Shown one piece after another: positions 1 to 10,310 of a stretch of 64,000 nt of DNA. Source of the DNA: Anagrus nilaparvatae. Lineage: Eukaryota > Arthropoda > Insecta > Hymenoptera > Mymaridae. The DNA is taken from NCBI GenBank assembly GCA_022575985.1, contig JAKSXM010000147.1:18634001-18698000 (forward strand). Reading direction: 5' to 3'. The position numbers were made by a program, and so were the translations under genes. Numbering within the stretch: position 1 is the first letter of the stretch; each line of letters starts with the position of its first letter. Below the pieces are notes generated by a model. That model was given only the letters and a program-made list of their open reading frames with translations, had not been told where the DNA came from and did no database searches.

Positions 1-533
1 GCAAGGAGCCCTGCGAATCTCCTGTGCCTATCGCACAGTGTCCTTGAGGCTGCTTTAGTTATCGCCAGCGTAATCTCTATAGATCTGCTGGCTCTTGAGA
101 GACTACTTCGCGCCAGACCAGCCTAAGCGATTGGCAGAAACGTTGGACCGACTACTCGGAGAGCAAATGGACCAAGAGATTGATAGGAGAGATATCACCT
201 TGGATAAATAGAGGGCATTGGGACATTAATTATTTTTTGACCCAATTCTTAAGCGGACATGGACTTTTTTGCTCCTACCTCTTCGGGATCCAGAAGATAA
301 ATAGCTCTGTATGTATATACTGTCCTGGCAAAGATGACACGCCGGAACACGCTTTCTTCAAATGCGATAGATGGGCTGTTAAAAAGTTTCAATTAGAAGC
401 TAACATCGATCAAATCAGACCTGAGAATGTGGTTTGCCTGATGCTTCGGAATGAAGTATGGTCCGAAATCAGCCAGTATGTGGAGTACATACTCCGCACC
501 AAAAAACCTGAAGTCCAAGGAATAGGCTAATAT
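1..533 (+). pseudogene. R1-clade non-LTR ORF2, C-terminal end (truncated)
   Basis: The frame ending at 530 encodes the tail typical of R1-clade ORF2: a Trp-rich linker, the FLSGHGLF segment and a Cys-His cluster (CIYCPGKDDTPEH followed by FFKC). Upstream of 180 the same protein continues in other frames (the RISCAYRTVS segment), so at least one frameshift is present. In intact relatives this region follows the reverse transcriptase thumb and may bind RNA. The matching copy in the intact-length element of this window is at 16536-16847. The start is cut by the window edge. Confidence 0.85.
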
Positions 534-645
534 TGAGATGTACTGTGGCTATCCAGATGACTGCAGGTATTGCACTAACACACAATCATTCCTTCACTTA
601 CCCTTGATACCGCAATCATTCGAAGATCGTAGGATAATAATTATT

Positions 646-1365
646 AACATGGAACATGTTCATTGGATGGGGTATTTGAAAAAGTCCGGCTCGGCAGGGG
701 GGGGGGGTGAAAAAGTGACGTTTTTTAGGGGGGGGGGGTGAAATGGACTTAGAATATTTTCGATTCAGGGACTTTTGGTGCAGAAGTACTTAGGGACCTA
801 TGGTGCAGAAGTACCTAGGGACTATTGGTGCAGAAGTCCCTAAAGACCTTTGGTGCAGAAGTACCTAGGAACCTTTGGTGCAGAAGTCCCTAAAGACCTT
901 TGGTGCAGAAGTAACTAGGGAGCATTGGTGCAGAAGTACCTAGGAACTTTTGGTGCAGAAGCACCTAGGGAGCATTAGTGCAGAAGTCCCTAAAGACCTT
1001 TGGTGCAGAATTACCTAGGGAGCATTGGTGCAGAAGTCCCTAAAGACCTTTGGTGCAGAAATACCTAGGGAGTATTGGTGCAGAAGTACCTAGGGACCAT
1101 TGGTGCAGAATTTTTAAGAATTCCTTGTAAAAATTAATAAAAAATAAATTCATATTATTTAAAAAACTATAATAATTTGAAAATTTATTTAATTTGGTTA
1201 ATTTTGATGTCTAAGCAGCATGATTTCTATAATAAAAATCTAAATATAAATATTTGCATATAAATATTTATATTATGAACACAATAGATACTTTATTATC
1301 AATGTTATAAATGAACATGTTCCATGCTCGTTGGTTGTGTAGTTACACAAACCGGTTATAAATTT
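646..1365 (+). repeat. G-tract/minisatellite 3' cassette, copy 1
   Basis: The module begins with CATGGAACATGTT and ends with AACATGTTCCATG, a short terminal inverted repeat. Then comes a hairpin-forming GGTTGTGT...ACACAAACC and the motif ACCGGTTATAA. Inside are two runs of ten or more G followed by a 25-bp tandem array. It lies about 110 bp downstream of the R1-like ORF2 stop. Related copies are at 3766-4490, 26361-26835, 42350-42872 and 60749-61360, with a remnant at 33690-34920. Confidence 0.8.
776..1111 (+). repeat. 25-bp minisatellite, about 14 units
   Basis: The core TGGTGCAGAAGT recurs at an exact 25-bp spacing from 776 to 1106, with two alternating unit types (CCTAGGGAC and CCCTAAAGAC). 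It is mirrored at 4021-4360 in the right palindrome arm. The longest frame through it lacks coding character. Confidence 0.95.
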
Positions 1366-1830
1366 TTATTTATTCATTTATTTATCTATTTATATATTTA
1401 TTTATTACCTTATCTTTTGACGATAATAGGAAATGACTTATATTTCAGCTAACATATATTTTATTGAAGATTACAGCACAAAAGACGGAATTGTATTCAG
1501 ATGGAACGACGGAGTCCTTAACCAGACTGGCGAGTCATTGGACGCAAGTCAAAAGATGGAGTTCACGACTAGAACTAAATGGCCTTGAACCTGTCCTGAA
1601 GTAATGTGAAAATGGTTCTGGGATAGGCTCGCATAAGGTAGGAAGGGAGTTCAGTTTTATTGGGTAAAGGCAAGCTAAGTCGAGTCCCACATAACTGTCA
1701 GTTCGAATGCTAAACAGTATGCGTAACGCATTTCTCCACTTCCTACGCAAAAAAAAAGAAAGGATACAAATTTTACAAATTTTTATGCGTATTTAACAAT
1801 TGTTTGCAAATCATTATTATGAACTATTTA
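1366..1830 (+). other. Distal 3' UTR of the R1-like relic, then AT-rich sequence
   Basis: After (TTTA)n-like sequence, a GC-richer block at 1480-1745 ends in ATGCGTAACGCATTTC and an A-run (1749-1757). A similar end (ATGCGTAAGATGCATATTTC, then an A-run) follows the cassette at 61640-61685. This suggests the retrotransposon 3' UTR continues through the cassette to these A-runs. The frame 1535-1750 (minus) is read as spurious. Confidence 0.55.
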
Positions 1831-2135
1831 ATAAAATTAGAAGATCATTTGTTGTGATTGATTCTTACTGCGAAACTAAATGAAAAATTTTGGCCACTAA
1901 AACAACTTGATCTGTTTGTCAGATTAAAAAATAATACAAAAAAATTTCTAAAGTTATGAAAAAGTTTTGGTGTTTTTGATGATGATTTTGATTTTAATGT
2001 TGAAATATCCAAATTACCAAAAATGTATGCATTAATAAAGTTACATAAGGTGGGTTATCCAATAAGGATTATTGTCTCTATAGTTAATAGTACCCTTTAT
2101 AGTTTTGACAAATGGTTATCCAAATTGTTGACAGT
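1831..2135 (+). pseudogene. Penelope-like RT fragment (palindrome copy)
   Basis: From about 1925 this is almost identical to 6714-6931. It encodes the finger motif of Penelope-like reverse transcriptases (MYALIKLHKVGYPIRIIVS). It is followed by the same MITE at the same site, so it is a duplicate of the 6.7-kb locus rather than an independent insertion. The mirror copy lies at 2996-3300. The PLE sequence upstream of 1925 is not present at 6.7 kb. Confidence 0.75.
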
Positions 2136-2508
2136 GTTTATTTAGGTAGTAGATACAATTGTAATTTTTTTAAAATGAATTTTTTGTTTTTTGTTTTTTT
2201 TTGGTTTGAAAACATATTAAGAATATGAAAAAAAAATTTTATAATGATATCTTAAATAATAAGGAATTTATAGAATATTAAGCGAGACACCGCTATAGAA
2301 GTTATACGTTTCACCGAAACTTTAAACGCGTTTTTCTCAAAACAATGTTTTTCGAATTGGTGTGCACGATAACTCAAAAAATAATTCAGATATCTTCCTA
2401 ATTTATCTTCTGGATTGATGGTATTAATTTTCAAAAAAATGTGCCAATTTTTTTTAATTGCAAAAAAACAGGCGCAAATAATTGCAGTTTTTGAAAAAAA
2501 TTAAATTA

Positions 2509-2622
2509 CGATAACTCAAAAAATAATTAAGAAATCTTCCTAGTTTTTTGGCTACACTTTAAAAATACAATTATCTTCTGGATTGATGTCTTCAAATTTC
2601 AAAAAATTAAAAATTGTGAAAA
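2509..2622. repeat. Asymmetric spacer at palindrome centre
   Basis: These 114 bases are unpaired between the arms. They match, in reverse orientation, the inner part of the MITE that is complete at 6932-7596. The two arms therefore break at two different positions of the same MITE, which is itself a foldback. This is what an inversion or template switch started at the MITE hairpin would leave (inference). Confidence 0.8.
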
Positions 2623-5135
2623 TAATTTAATTTTTTTCAAAAACTGCAATTATTTGCGCCTGTTTTTTTGCAATTAAAAAAAATTGGCACATTTTTTTGA
2701 AAATTAATACCATCAATCCAGAAGATAAATTAGGAAGATATCTGAATTATTTTTTGAGTTATCGTGCACACCAATTCGAAAAACATTGTTTTGAGAAAAA
2801 CGCGTTTAAAGTTTCGGTGAAACGTATAACTTCTATAGCGGTGTCTCGCTTAATATTCTATAAATTCCTTATTATTTAAGATATCATTATAAAATTTTTT
2901 TTTCATATTCTTAATATGTTTTCAAACCAAAAAAAAACAAAAAACAAAAAATTCATTTTAAAAAAATTACAATTGTATCTACTACCTAAATAAACACTGT
3001 CAACAATTTGGATAACCATTTGTCAAAACTATAAAGGGTACTATTAACTATAGAGACAATAATCCTTATTGGATAACCCACCTTATGTAACTTTATTAAT
3101 GCATACATTTTTGGTAATTTGGATATTTCAACATTAAAATCAAAATCATCATCAAAAACACCAAAACTTTTTCATAACTTTAGAAATTTTTTTGTATTAT
3201 TTTTTAATCTGACAAACAGATCAAGTTGTTTTAGTGGCCAAAATTTTTCATTTAGTTTCGCAGTAAGAATCAATCACAACAAATGATCTTCTAATTTTAT
3301 TAAATAGTTCATAATAATGATTTGCAAACAATTGTTAAATACGCATAAAAATTTGTAAAATTTGTATCCTTTCTTTTTTTTTGCGTAGGAAGTGGAGAAA
3401 TGCGTTACGCATACTGTTTAGCATTCGAACTGACAGTTATGTGGGACTCGACTTAGCTTGCCTTTACCCAATAAAACTGAACTCCCTTCCTACCTTATGC
3501 GAGCCTATCCCAGAACCATTTTCACATTACTTCAGGACAGGTTCAAGGCCATTTAGTTCTAGTCGTGAACTCCATCTTTTGACTTGCGTCCAATGACTCG
3601 CCAGTCTGGTTAAGGACTCCGTCGTTCCATCTGAATACAATTCCGTCTTTTGTGCTGTAATCTTCAATAAAATATATGTTAGCTGAAATATAAGTCATTT
3701 CCTATTATCGTCAAAAGATAAGGTAATAAATAAATATATAAATAGATAAATAAATGAATAAATAAAAATTTATAACCGGTTTGTGTAACTACACAACCAA
3801 CGAGCATGGAACATGTTCATTTATAACATTGATAATAAAGTATCTATTGTGTTCATAATATAAATATTTATATGCAAATATTTATATTTAGATTTTTATT
3901 ATAGAAATCATGCTGCTTAGACATCAAAATTAACCAAATTAAATAAATTTTCAAATTATTATAGTTTTTTAAATAATATGAATTTATTTTTTATTAATTT
4001 TTACAAGGAATTCTTAAAAATTCTGCACCAATGGTCCCTAGGTACTTCTGCACCAATACTCCCTAGGTATTTCTGCACCAAAGGTCTTTAGGGACTTCTG
4101 CACCAATGCTCCCTAGGTAATTCTGCACCAAAGGTCTTTAGGGACTTCTGCACTAATGCTCCCTAGGTGCTTCTGCACCAAAAGTTCCTAGGTACTTCTG
4201 CACCAATGCTCCCTAGTTACTTCTGCACCAAAGGTCTTTAGGGACTTCTGCACCAAAGGTTCCTAGGTACTTCTGCACCAAAGGTCTTTAGGGACTTCTG
4301 CACCAATAGTCCCTAGGTACTTCTGCACCATAGGTCCCTAAGTACTTCTGCACCAAAAGTCCCTGAATCGAAAATATTCTAAGTCCATTTCACCCCCCCC
4401 CCCCCCCTAAAAACGTCACTTTTTCACCCCCCCCCCCCCTGCCGAGCCGGACTTTTTCAAATACCCCATCCAATGAACATGTTCCATGTTAATAATTATT
4501 ATCCTACGATCTTCGAATGATTGCGGTATCAAGGGTAAGTGAAGGAATGATTGTGTGTTAGTGCAATACCTGCAGTCATCTGGATAGCCACAGTACATCT
4601 CAATATTAGCCTATTCCTTGGACTTCAGGTTTTTTGGTGCGGAGTATGTACTCCACATACTGGCTGATTTCGGACCATACTTCATTCCGAAGCATCAGGC
4701 AAACCACATTCTCAGGTCTGATTTGATCGATGTTAGCTTCTAATTGAAACTTTTTAACAGCCCATCTATCGCATTTGAAGAAAGCGTGTTCCGGCGTGTC
4801 ATCTTTGCCAGGACAGTATATACATACAGAGCTATTTATCTTCTGGATCCCGAAGAGGTAGGAGCAAAAAAGTCCATGTCCGCTTAAGAATTGGGTCAAA
4901 AAATAATTAATGTCCCAATGCCCTCTATTTATCCAAGGTGATATCTCTCCTATCAATCTCTTGGTCCATTTGCTCTCCGAGTAGTCGGTCCAACGTTTCT
5001 GCCAATCGCTTAGGCTGGTCTGGCGCGAAGTAGTCTCTCAAGAGCCAGCAGATCTATAGAGATTACGCTGGCGATAACTAAAGCAGCCTCAAGGACACTG
5101 TGCGATAGGCACAGGAGATTCGCAGGGCTCCTTGC
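2623..5135 (-). repeat. Right arm of the giant palindrome
   Basis: Mirror copy of 1-2508. Every open frame in the left arm recurs here on the opposite strand (180-530 with 4606-4956, 1535-1750 with 3381-3596, 2252-2434 with 2697-2879). None of the short frames inside the non-coding part has recognisable protein character. The R1-like relic continues beyond the arm to about 5860. Confidence 0.95.
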
Positions 5136-5860
5136 CTCTGGACGCTCGTAAGCTTAGACGCATAACTGACCTTCTTTATGCAACCAGCCCATACTTCTGC
5201 ACCATACAGGAGTATGGAGTGGGTGACCGACATAAGAAGCCTGCGCTTTCCAGTCTTAGGTCCGCATGTATATCTCATGAGCCTGCTTAACGCATCAGTA
5301 AGCCTGGCAGCCTTCTTCGTGCTTCTCAGAATCTGCGCCTTAAAGGACAGCTTCGTGTCGAACAGCACTCCCAAGTACTTTAAGTAATCCTTCGTTTCTA
5401 CCCTATCCGCCCCAATATATATTGGGATGATGGCCTCAATATGTTTAGGGGTGATTAGGACAATTTCAGTTTTCGCCGTCGCAAGATTTAGACCGTAGTC
5501 TTCCATCCAGTAGTTGACTCCATGCATTGCCTAGTTCAGTTTTTCCTCGGCAGTTTGTACATCTTTTGCCTGGATGACTAGGACCAGATCGTCAGCATGC
5601 TCTGCTCAGCAGCGTCTGTTCTGGTTCCTAGCACGTGTGGCTCTCCTTCTTGTCGTTAACCTCGCACTTCTTAGACGGGCTATTTCAGCGTTCCATTTCC
5701 TTGACTAATATCTCTGCGTCGTCAATATTTCCTGGTCTTATTGCTTTCCCGAGGATAGCAGTCTCTCCTCTTCTCAAGCATGTTCACAAATATTTCGCGG
5801 TTTAGCCGCTTGATGCTCCATCCACAACATTTCCGTGCTTCGTCTCTTCGTATCTCACCT
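4606..5860 (-). pseudogene. R1-clade non-LTR ORF2 relic with internal deletion
   Basis: Read on the minus strand. A linker segment (DDAEILVKEMER, about 5690-5720) of the kind found between endonuclease and RT leads almost directly into the RT catalytic motif ADDLVLV (5583-5597). The frame 5527-5078 then encodes the palm/thumb (ATAKTEIVLITPKH, YLKYLGVLFD), and 4956-4606 encodes the C-terminal Cys-His tail. Most of the RT fingers (several hundred residues) are missing, and stops and frameshifts separate the pieces. A cassette follows at 4490. In this family ORF2 supplies endonuclease and reverse transcriptase for target-primed insertion; this copy cannot. Confidence 0.85.
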
Positions 5861-6371
5861 CAAAAGAGATATATTGGTGGTCATATAAAGTGTATATATT
5901 GTATAAATTTTATTAAAATATTAAGCCTAAGGGCTGTTCATGAAATAAATAAATAAATTGATTAAAAATTATTAATAATTGAAATATAAAGTGTATATTT
6001 TTGTGCATGTTCATATACTGCGTATTGCCTATCTTAACCCTTTATTTTGGACTCCGCCACTTGCCGAATAAGATCGTATCCATACAAGAGCTAGCCAAAT
6101 AACGAGGTAAGTAAGGTAAATCCCCCACATATTAACATTATTAAAGGAGTAAATACTATAGGCACATGTTTTAGTTAAAAGGCGCTCTATATTAATAAAT
6201 TTATTAACTCGTGTACATATTCCTATAATGTATTAATCTCATTTATTTAACCCTAATTTCCCCCGTTATAAAAGTCGGCTTCAATAATACCTTTACCACC
6301 AATAAATCTATAAAAATCTCAAAAAATGAGCTTAATACATCAATATACCACTGATATCACCGATTACAACC
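5861..6371. other. AT-rich interval, no feature recognised
   Basis: I see no coding pattern, TIR or tRNA-like box here. The sequence has many short A/T runs and a slightly GC-richer patch near 6045-6110 without an open frame. Confidence 0.5.
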
Positions 6372-6700
6372 ATGAAATCATATATACATTTCTCTCTTAA
6401 TTCAGAAACTACCGAACATCTGATCTGGGCTTGCCCAGTGCTGGAGGAACGAAGCAGACGGTACCTCGAGTTTTCACTAACGAACACAGAAAATTTTGAA
6501 CCATTGAAACCACAGAGCCTAGTGAACTTCATAAGATCACTCGGCCTTGAGGACTTCATAGAGGGCGGAGACCACCTGAGGGGGAAGCATAATGCGAGCC
6601 TGCAACAGGTATACCTGAACTGTGGTAAGATCTCGGTGACATATTTCTATGAGCTATCCCTAATAGTCTATGTGTGCCCTGGTCGATGCCCCTAACTGGG
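6372..6700 (+). pseudogene. Non-LTR retrotransposon ORF2 C-terminal fragment
   Basis: The frame 6372-6695 begins with SETTEHLIWACPVLEERSRRY, the E-x2-EHLI-x2-CP pattern seen after the RNase H or thumb region of many jockey/I/R1-type ORF2 proteins. It continues with the helical segment LVNFIRSLGLEDFI, where the ORF2 similarity appears to end. The remainder (6580-6700) looks like 3' UTR sequence in an accidental open frame. It is unrelated in sequence to the R1-like tails elsewhere in the window. It joins Penelope sequence abruptly at 6713. Confidence 0.6.
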
Positions 6701-6713
6701 GAACCTAGAGCTA

Positions 6714-6931
6714 AAAAATAATACAAAAAAATTTCTAAAGTTATGAAAAAGTTTTGGTGTTTTTGATGATGATTTTGATTTTAATGTTGAAATATCCAAA
6801 TTACCAAAAATGTATGCATTAATAAAGTTACATAAGGTGGGTTATCCAATAAGGATTATTGTCTCTATAGTTAATAGTACCCTTTATAGTTTTGACAAAT
6901 GGTTATCCAAATTGTTGAGAGTGTTTATTTA
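6714..6931 (+). pseudogene. Penelope-like element RT, N-terminal part
   Basis: Degenerate coding sequence with the Penelope motif LPKMYALIKLHKVGYPIRII, followed by a serine-rich YSFDKWLSKLL segment. Penelope-like elements encode a telomerase-related RT, usually with a GIY-YIG endonuclease. The coding sequence is interrupted at 6932 by a TTAA MITE and continues at 7601. The start is truncated at the junction with the preceding retrotransposon fragment. Confidence 0.8.
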
Positions 6932-7596
6932 GGTAGTAGATACAATTGTAATTTTTTTAAAATGAATTTTTTGTTTTTTGTTTTTTTTTGGTTTGAAAAC
7001 ATATTAAGAATATGAAAAAAAAATTTTATAATGATATCTTAAATAATAAGGAATTTATAGAATATTAAGCGAGACACCGCTATAGAAGTTATACGTTTCA
7101 CCGAAACTTTAAACGCGTTTTTCTCAAAACAATGTTTTTCGAATTGGTGTGCACGATAACTCAAAAAATAATTCAGATATCTTCCTAATTTATCTTCTGG
7201 ATTGATGGTATTAATTTTCAAAAAAATGTGCCAATTTTTTTTAATTGCAAAAAAACAGGCGCAAATAATTGCAGTTTTTGAAAAAAATTAAATTATTTTC
7301 ACAATTTTTAATTTTTTGAAATTTGAAGACATCAATCCAGAAGATAATTGTATTTTTAAAGTGTAGCCAAAAAACTAGGAAGATTTCTTAATTATTTTTT
7401 GAGTTATCGTGCATGCCATCAAAAAGTGAGGCCTAGCTTTGAGCAACTGTATTCAGCGCCATTTGAAAAGAAAAAAAATTTTAGTAACTTATAATCTAAT
7501 AAAGTGCTAATTTTGAATAAATTATCTCAATTATTTCTACCCGAAAACCTATTCAAAAAAAGTCATGTTTTTTTATCTCCAATTGTATCTAGCACC
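6932..7596. mobile_element. TTAA-flanked MITE inside Penelope RT
   Basis: The termini GGTAGTAGATACAATTG and CAATTGTATCTAGCACC form an inverted repeat. The flanks are TTTA (6928-6931) and TTAA (7597-7600), so the duplication is of TTAA type, as in piggyBac-like elements. Internally the halves are partly complementary (AAAATAATTCAGATATCTTCC against GGAAGATTTCTTAATTATTT). It carries the internal motif CTTTAAACGCGTTTTTCTC shared with the elements at 21959-22667 and 37932-38639. It has no coding capacity. Confidence 0.8.
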
Positions 7597-7600
7597 TTAA

Positions 7601-7998
7601 AAGACCTGTTGCCTCTCTCAAAAATAATTATGAGTATAAAAATATTATAAAAAATAATGTTATCCCTGAAGGTTATGTTTGTATGTCTTTAGAATTGGTA
7701 GGTCTTTTTCCTAATTTTCCACATCATTTAATTAAAGAATGTCTAAGTAAAAAAATGGAAATTTATAAAAATATTATATTGTTAACAAAGCAAGAATTTA
7801 TCGATGGAATTGAATTTTTCCTTAATTCTAATTACTTCCAATTTGATGGTAAATACTATAAGCAGATTTTTGGTTCACCGATTGGTTCTTGTTCTAATAC
7901 AATTTTTTCTGACTTTATAATGGAACAATTGGAAATAAATGGATTGAATAAATTAAAAAGCAGTGATGTTCTAAGTACAAATACTAATTTTTATTCCA
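7601..7998 (+). pseudogene. Penelope-like element RT, middle part
   Basis: The frame 7683-7998 reads SLELVGLFPNFPHHLIKE, FFLNSNYFQFDGKYYKQ and IFGSPIGSCSNTIFSDFIME. These align with Penelope RT motifs (the S-x-D/E-V-x-SLF-x-N-P block and the FNGxFYxQxxGxPMGS-P block). The Met-Gly-Ser region has substitutions (GSPIGSCSN), another sign of decay. The frame stops being PLE-like at 7998, exactly where a 20-bp direct repeat begins the large insertion. It resumes in phase at 23448. Confidence 0.9.
7979..7998. repeat. Left copy of 20-bp direct repeat bounding a 15.4-kb insertion
   Basis: AAATACTAATTTTTATTCCA is repeated exactly at 23428-23447. Removing 7999-23447 restores the Penelope frame (NTNFYS followed by RPPVFNSDK). 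It is therefore read as a target-site duplication. Confidence 0.85.
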
Positions 7999-8416
7999 CG
8001 GTGAAAATTTCCCGCGTTACAATTTGCCTCAGCAGTGCCGAGTTTCGACCATGCACTGGCACTCCTAGTGTGGAACGGTGTAAGCATAATAGTATTCGAT
8101 TTCACGGAGAATATGGGTACAGATAAATGGGGGTAATATAAAGTAGGAATTTAGCTTAAATAATTTAATAATTAATTTTGGTATTCAATTCTTTTATTTT
8201 ATTTTATTTTTCAATTTCAATACAATTTTTTGTTCAATTCAGTGTAATAATTCAATTTCAATTCAGTTAAATTTTTGCTAATAAAATAGTTTTGTGACAA
8301 TCAGTGTCATAAGTGGATTTTGATTTAGTGTAGTGAAATTAAAGTTAAAACAAAATTTTTGCAGCTTAGTAAGTTTAATTATATAATTTTCTTTAAATTT
8401 TATCTTATATTTTAAA
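7999..8416 (+). other. Left end of the large insertion; leader-like sequence
   Basis: About 130 bp of moderate GC (7999-8130) begins with CGGTGAAAATTTCCCGCG and is followed by AT-rich sequence leading to the ATG at 8417. It has no inverted counterpart at the right end of the insertion (before 23428). The element that made the insertion is not identified. Confidence 0.4.
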
Positions 8417-8620
8417 ATGGATCTGAGATTAAGAGAGTGTATGGCTAAACGCGTGCGCGACGACGCTAAGGCCCACCAGTACTTGGTGAATGGATCAAAA
8501 GATGCAGTAACTGAGTATTTTAATAGCCTGAAGACTTCTGGGGCTGATAAAGATATCTGCTTCAGGAATTTAAGAACGGAATTTCGTTATTTTATAGAAA
8601 ACTATCTTAATATCTGTTAA
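8417..8620 (+). CDS. Small hypothetical ORF (67 aa), unrecognised
   Basis: The frame starts MDLRLRECMAKRVRDDAKAH and is rich in charged residues, with a plausible amphipathic helix. The ATG context (AAAATGG) is favourable, and the base composition is less AT-biased than the flanks. It has no signal peptide, membrane segment or motif I recognise. It could be the N-terminus of the first ORF of the element that inserted into the Penelope copy, truncated by the MITE at 8724. It could also be a chance frame. Confidence 0.3.
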   Translation: MDLRLRECMAKRVRDDAKAHQYLVNGSKDAVTEYFNSLKTSGADKDICFRNLRTEFRYFIENYLNIC

Positions 8621-9034
8621 TTAATTCCAAGGAATTTGAAGTAAAATTCTTGGAAAATTATAATAATCTAATAGGGCTCTTTATAGATTCATTTTATGGA
8701 GAAAATTAAAAGGTTTATCGTTAGGCCCTCTCGTCACCAGCACATAATTATGTTTTATAATAATCATGTTTGTTGGATATTTTTTTTCCAGCTACACTGT
8801 ACTAAAAACATAACTTCAAAATTACATATTTAAATGATTATAACCCATTAAAAACTTATTAATTACATGAATTGTTTATAATATTTATAATAAATAACTT
8901 AATCTACAATTAAAATACCATTTAATTAAATTTTATTGTTTAATTTTTATTAAAAATATTTACTAATACTACTAGTAGCACCATTTTGTAATAACTTTAA
9001 TTTCGAATATCCCAGCTACATCACAAAATAACTA

Positions 9035-9310
9035 CACTGACAATAGTAGGGGAACGCTTCCTTCCCTCAGTTAAGACAGCAGACTTCTCAAGCTTTAAGG
9101 ATGGAATATTTCTTATTTTGGGAAAGAATCTTCCCCAAATTTTTAAATAATAGAATTAGAGTAGTAAAAACTACAATCTTCTTTATCGGCGGAAGGTATT
9201 TTTCTTATTTTGAGATAGCAGCGCTCCAAAAACATAAGAAAGATTTTATACAAATTTAGGGGAAGATTCTTTCCCGAATGGGATATCTGCTTCCCCGTTC
9301 TTTTCTCAGT
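9035..9310. mobile_element. Tc1/mariner-type MITE (TA duplication)
   Basis: CACTGACAATAGTAGGGGAA at the left and TTCTTTTCTCAGTG at the right form a TIR flanked by TA on both sides. The interior forms an imperfect hairpin: GGGAAAGAATCTTCCCC near 9120 is the complement of GGGGAAGATTCTTTCCC near 9260. It is non-coding. Confidence 0.65.
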
Positions 9311-9342
9311 GTAACAAACATGATTATCATAAAAGATGATTA

Positions 9343-10274
9343 GAAAAAATTGCGATGGGCGCGAAAGCGCTTAGTAACGTTATAAAACAGCTCCGTAAAA
9401 AAATAGTTAATATTTATATAAAAAGTGAAAAAAATACCAGAATAATCAGTCAAAAGTATTAAAATAAAACCTATTAAATAAATGAAAATTAAAGAAAAAC
9501 TCCAGCATAAAAATTAAATCAAGATTAAGAGAAGGAAAAAAAAAATTGAGAAAAAGTTAGGTTAGATTTAACGTGGCTTTTGTAAAGATCAAATTAGTAT
9601 AAGCTTCGAAGAAAAATAAAGAAATTTTATTGGAAAGAAAAAGAAAAAAAAAGAAATGATTTTGAATAGTATGGAAACGCAAATTTTCACTAAAAAATAT
9701 TTTGAAAAGTTAATAAAACAGAGGGAAAATTTTTTCCCTACCCTTTATAAAAAGTGCAGTGAAAAATTGGTTGTTTTCATAAATTGTATTTTGAAAAGAG
9801 AATATTGTTAAATATTGTTAAAGATTTTGAAAAATATTTTCAAACATGAAACTAAAAGGCAAGAATATAAGAAAGATAAAGATCAAAAAGTATATGTAAT
9901 CAAGAGCAGAAGAAAGAAAAAAGTTATGATAGAAGAAAATCAAGAGATGCAGTAAAATTAAACTTATAAGTTCTGAAAAGAAAAAATAATTTAATTTTAT
10001 ATAATTTATGTAAATTTATAAATTTGGTAACTACATATATTGTAATTTGTATTTGGGTAACATTTTTTCTATATAAGGGGGGTGAGTAAACTAATTAAAA
10101 GTTTAAATTTCAAATTTTCACATTGTAAAGTAAATTCGTTTATCTTTTATTGAATTTAATAAACTGAAAGAAAGATGTAAAATATTGTTAAAACACAGTA
10201 TCATATAATAATTACCATATCTTGTAACAATTATGTATTAATTATAAACAAGAATAAACTATACTACTACTACT
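9343..10274 (+). mobile_element. RTE-like or SINE-like retroposon with (ACT)n tail
   Basis: A 12-bp target-site duplication, AAAAGATGATTA, flanks it (9331-9342 and 10275-10286). The 3' end reads AAACAAGAATAAACTA followed by TACTACTACTACT, a microsatellite tail of the RTE type. The 5' end is GC-richer (GATGGGCGCGAAAGCGC). The body is A-rich without a long frame. A second member with the same tail lies at 53581-53950 on the other strand. Confidence 0.7.
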
Positions 10275-10310
10275 AAAAGATGATTATCTGCTGTTGTAGA
10301 GAGGGCCTTA

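Larger units (their letters stand above)
1..2508 (+). repeat. Left arm of a 5.1-kb giant palindrome
   Basis: Base 1 pairs with base 5135 and the pairing runs inward to 2508/2623. Position sums stay at 5136, then 5131 after the G-runs near 700-735, so the arms differ by only about five bases in homopolymers plus rare changes. In order the arm holds an R1-like ORF2 3' end, a G-tract and 25-bp-repeat cassette, the rest of a 3' UTR with an A-run, AT-rich sequence, a Penelope fragment and part of a TTAA MITE. The left edge is the window edge, so the true arm may be longer. Confidence 0.95.
8724..10307. mobile_element. PIF/Harbinger-like MITE carrying two insertions
   Basis: The termini GGCCCTCTC and GAGAGGGCC are flanked on both sides by TTA (8721-8723, 10308-10310). 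About 50 bp of inverted repeat continues inward, for example TAATCATGTTTGTT at 8765 against AACAAACATGATTA at 9314. A TTA duplication with a GGCC-type terminus fits PIF/Harbinger. Without the nested elements at 9035-9310 and 9343-10274 it is only about 0.37 kb and non-coding. Confidence 0.6.

Noticed and set aside
2252..2879. Identical 60-aa frames on opposite strands (also at 7039-7221)
   Set aside because: They are the same MITE sequence in different orientations. Amino-acid composition is not protein-like and the frames differ between MITE relatives.
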